Below, piece after piece: positions 6,811 through 8,600 of a stretch of 8,600 nucleotides of DNA. The notes beneath the pieces were generated by a model. It saw only the letters and a list, made by a program, of their open reading frames with translations, was not told where the DNA came from and did not search any database. The DNA is from DUZB01 sp964407525 (GTDB taxonomy: Bacteria; Desulfobacterota; DSM-4660; Desulfatiglandales; Desulfatiglandaceae). The translations under genes and the position numbers were made by a program. The stretch spans positions 1-8,600 of the forward strand of contig CAYOWC010000219.1 of NCBI GenBank assembly GCA_964407525.1, in the 5' to 3' direction. Every line of letters starts with the position of its first letter. Position 1 is the stretch's first letter.

Positions 6811-6881
6811 GGAAATTGGAAATTGGAAAAAAACAAGGTCAAATGCGTTATCAAGTTTCAAATTTCGAATTTCCAGTTTCG
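6811..6881. repeat. Heptamer inverted repeat (71-bp hairpin), GGAAATT words
   Basis: The left arm has three 7-nt units at 6811, 6818 and 6825 (GGAAATT twice, then GGAAAAA). The right arm has TTTCNNN units at 6856, 6863, 6870 and 6877. The 19-nt arms 6811-6829 and 6863-6881 pair with about 16 matches. The loop is 33 nt. The element sits about 85 bp upstream of dciA and in the shared spacer before the acyl-CoA synthetase gene. The flanks 6726-6810 and 6882-6983 show no gene I can support. Confidence 0.65.
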
Positions 6882-6983
6882 GCATCCGATTATCCGTTTC
6901 AATGACAACATCTCTATCCCGGCCTTTGGGAACAACTATTGTTAAGATTTCGTCGCAGTATGTCAACTGTTTTAACCTGTGAC

Positions 6984-7155
6984 CTAAAAGCTGCAATTAG
7001 CTTTCACATAGCCGTTAGCTTAAAGATCTCAAGCGTTTGAATGACTTTTTTCCATGCTGGAATCCTCACTTTTTGATGCTAACATATTGCACCGTAAGTA
7101 ACTGATTTTGTGCGGCTAATAGCTAAAGTCTAACCGCTAATTGCATCTTTCAAGT
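6984..7155 (-). mobile_element. MITE-like element, copy B (172 bp), inverse of copy A
   Basis: This is the reverse complement of the 4142-4317 element, with the same ends, the same core block order and the same length apart from four bases. CTAAAAGCTGCAATTAG marks the left end and CTTTCAAGT the right end. The right arm has four heptamers (7113, 7120, 7127, 7134) of the type NNNCTAA. The left arm is less regular, with a GCCGTTAGCTTA stretch at 7011-7022. The core carries a block (from ~7063) complementary to the GCATC-AAAAGTGA block of copy A. It ends 59 bp before the ATG at 7215. No ORF is present. Confidence 0.75.
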
Positions 7156-7201
7156 ATGATGCTGCGCCTTCGTTTTCAACCAGTTCGACAACCTCTATAA
7201 C

Positions 7202-7209
7202 AAGGAAGG
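7202..7209 (+). promoter_or_regulatory. Strong Shine-Dalgarno of the acyl-CoA synthetase gene
   Basis: AAGGAAGG ends five bases before the ATG at 7215. This favours that ATG over the in-frame GTG at 7209, which overlaps the site itself. Confidence 0.75.
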
Positions 7210-7214
7210 TGAGA

Positions 7215-8600
7215 ATGATTGAAACCATAGAAAAATCTCGTCTGTTCAGAATTGCAAATCCGAGGAGCATGGTCTTTTTCGGCGCCTCCAACAGTATTCA
7301 GGCCATGGGAACCAACCTCCTCATGTCTGTTCAATCGCTTGGCTATGAAGGAACCGTGTACCCGGTTCATCTTAAGGAAGAAAATGTCCTGGGTCAAAAA
7401 GCATATCGAAGTGTTCTGGATCTTCCTGAAGTACCGGATCTGGCCGTAATTGTACTCCCCACAAAGGTTGTCAATCAAACCCTTGAGGAATGTGGGAAAA
7501 AGGGTATCAAACAGGCAATCGTCGTTTCCGGCGGTTTCAGGGAAGGAGGAGAAGAAGGGATAGCCCGCGAAAAGGAACTGGTCGGGATCGCCGAAAAATA
7601 TGGAATCCGAATTCTAGGCCCGAACTGTATTGGAGTAGCCAACCCATCTTTCAAACTCAACACCACTTTCGTTCCCCATGAAGGCCCAGGCGGGTTTATA
7701 GGCCTGGCTTCCCAGAGTGGAAGTTTCGTTACGCAGATGTTCAATTATCTTCACCGGTACGGTCTCGGATTCAGTACCGCTTTCAGCGTTGGGAATGAAG
7801 CGGTAATCGACCTGGTTGAGTGCATGGAATACCTCGGGGCCTGTCCGCAAACAAAGGTGATCGCCTTGTATATTGAAGGCATAAAAAGAGGAAGAGCGTT
7901 TATCGAAACAGCCCGATCCATAGTTCCCCACAAACCTATTGTTGCCTTTTACGTTGGAGGTTCCGAGGCCGGTAGAAAGGCGGGGTTTTCGCACACCGGA
8001 AGCATGGCTGGGCCGGACAGGATCTACGACGGCATGTTTGAACAATGCGGGATCATAAGAGCCGGATCCATAACCGAGCTTTTTGATTTTTGCTGGGTTC
8101 TAGGAGGATTGCCACGGCCAAAAGGAAACAGGGTTGTGATTCAAACCCATTCAGGAGGACCTGGAGCAGCAGCAGCGGATGCTTGCGGAAGGGTTGGACT
8201 GGTACTACCGGATCTGTCACAGGAAACTACGGAAAAACTGGCAGAATTTGTTCCTCATACCGGCAGCGTAATCAATCCTGTTGATCTCACCTTTTCAAAA
8301 AACCAGGATGATTTTTTCAGCAACATCCCCGGAGTTCTTATCAAGGGAAAGGAAACGGATACGCTTCTTGTTTACTTCCTTACAGCTCCCAAAACCGTTG
8401 AGCGAACTCTGACGCTAATGGGGATACAAGAGGACGCCATCGAGGATATGAGCAGACAATGGATAGAAACACAATGCGAATTAATGGCAGGACTTCTTGA
8501 AACAAACACTAAACCGGTGGTAGGATTTACTTTTTTGAGCTTGAAAGAGCGATCGATCAAAGGACTTATTTCGAGGGGAATACCGGTTTTCCCAAGTCCG
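7215..8600 (+). CDS. ADP-forming acyl-CoA synthetase (CoA-binding, alpha-type part), 3' truncated by the window
   Basis: This open frame of 462 codons runs uninterrupted to the window edge. It encodes the NDP-forming acyl-CoA synthetase module: a CoA-binding Rossmann domain (about 10-135, with VFFGAS, VVSGGFREGG and ILGPNCIGVANP), then a succinyl-CoA-ligase-like domain with SQSGSFVTQM and GNEAVID. The phosphohistidine loop GSEAGRKAGFSHTG has H260 in place of the catalytic histidine of ACD alpha subunits. A second ligase-like domain (THSGGPGAAAAD, INPVDLTF) ends near GIPVFPSP, where the alpha part usually stops. The protein may end just beyond the edge or continue into an ATP-grasp (beta) domain. 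The likely reaction is interconversion of acyl-CoA, ADP and phosphate with acid, CoA and ATP. This is a common energy-conserving step in anaerobes. Protein acetyltransferase (Pat-like) fusions share this module. The acyl substrate is unknown. Confidence 0.92.
   Translation, partial: MIETIEKSRLFRIANPRSMVFFGASNSIQAMGTNLLMSVQSLGYEGTVYPVHLKEENVLGQKAYRSVLDLPEVPDLAVIVLPTKVVNQTLEECGKKGIKQAIVVSGGFREGGEEGIAREKELVGIAEKYGIRILGPNCIGVANPSFKLNTTFVPHEGPGGFIGLASQSGSFVTQMFNYLHRYGLGFSTAFSVGNEAVIDLVECMEYLGACPQTKVIALYIEGIKRGRAFIETARSIVPHKPIVAFYVGGSEAGRKAGFSHTGSMAGPDRIYDGMFEQCGIIRAGSITELFDFCWVLGGLPRPKGNRVVIQTHSGGPGAAAADACGRVGLVLPDLSQETTEKLAEFVPHTGSVINPVDLTFSKNQDDFFSNIPGVLIKGKETDTLLVYFLTAPKTVERTLTLMGIQEDAIEDMSRQWIETQCELMAGLLETNTKPVVGFTFLSLKERSIKGLISRGIPVFPSP

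Noticed and set aside
6733..6996. An 87-codon minus-strand ORF upstream of dciA
   Set aside because: It runs through the heptamer hairpin and into copy B. Its middle (KLEIRNLKLDN) is the translated repeat, and it has no recognisable domain. It is most likely a chance frame, helped by three heptamers equalling 21 nt.
7176..7478. Minus-strand ORFs within the acyl-CoA synthetase gene, including those at 7475-8045
   Set aside because: They are shadows of a continuous + strand frame with clear CoA-ligase motifs and a strong ribosome binding site.

Overview
The window looks like chromosomal DNA of moderate GC from an anaerobic, Gram-negative-type bacterium. I would guess Desulfobacterota (the former Deltaproteobacteria, sulfate-reducing or syntrophic kinds). 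The guess rests on the combination of a DUF1015 protein, an MTA/SAH deaminase, a TIGR00725 LOG-type protein, a DciA homologue and an ADP-forming acyl-CoA synthetase, and on the wide, repeat-rich spacers. No 16S or other marker gene is present, so the assignment is an inference.

Layout. Bases 1-1368 (-) encode a membrane-anchored M23 zinc endopeptidase for cell-wall remodelling. It is divergent from a LOG-like nucleotide-binding protein at 1544-2008 (+). An amidohydrolase of the MTA/SAH deaminase group occupies 2212-3585 (-). A 777-bp spacer follows (3586-4362). A translationally coupled pair comes next on the + strand: a DUF1015 protein (4363-5718), then a TrmN6-like adenine methyltransferase (5696-6424). 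The methyltransferase overlaps, tail to tail, a small DUF721/DciA gene (6405-6725, -). After a second repeat-rich spacer, a CoA-ligase (ADP-forming) CoA-binding protein starts at 7215 (+) and runs off the right edge.

The genes are mostly housekeeping and do not form one pathway. One loose link is that SAH made by methyltransferases such as the TrmN6-like protein is a possible substrate of the deaminase.

The unusual content is in the spacers. I found at least six sets of short, degenerate tandem repeats with a strict 7-nt period (8-nt in two cases). Four of the sets are built as arms facing each other in inverted orientation, which makes MITE-like or hairpin elements. Two of these (4142-4317 and 6984-7155) are diverged copies of one ~175-bp element in opposite orientation, each just upstream of a + strand gene. 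Another (3587-3758) supplies the Shine-Dalgarno of the deaminase gene from its terminal repeat. The repeat words differ from element to element, but the architecture is shared. This is the part of the window most worth following up.
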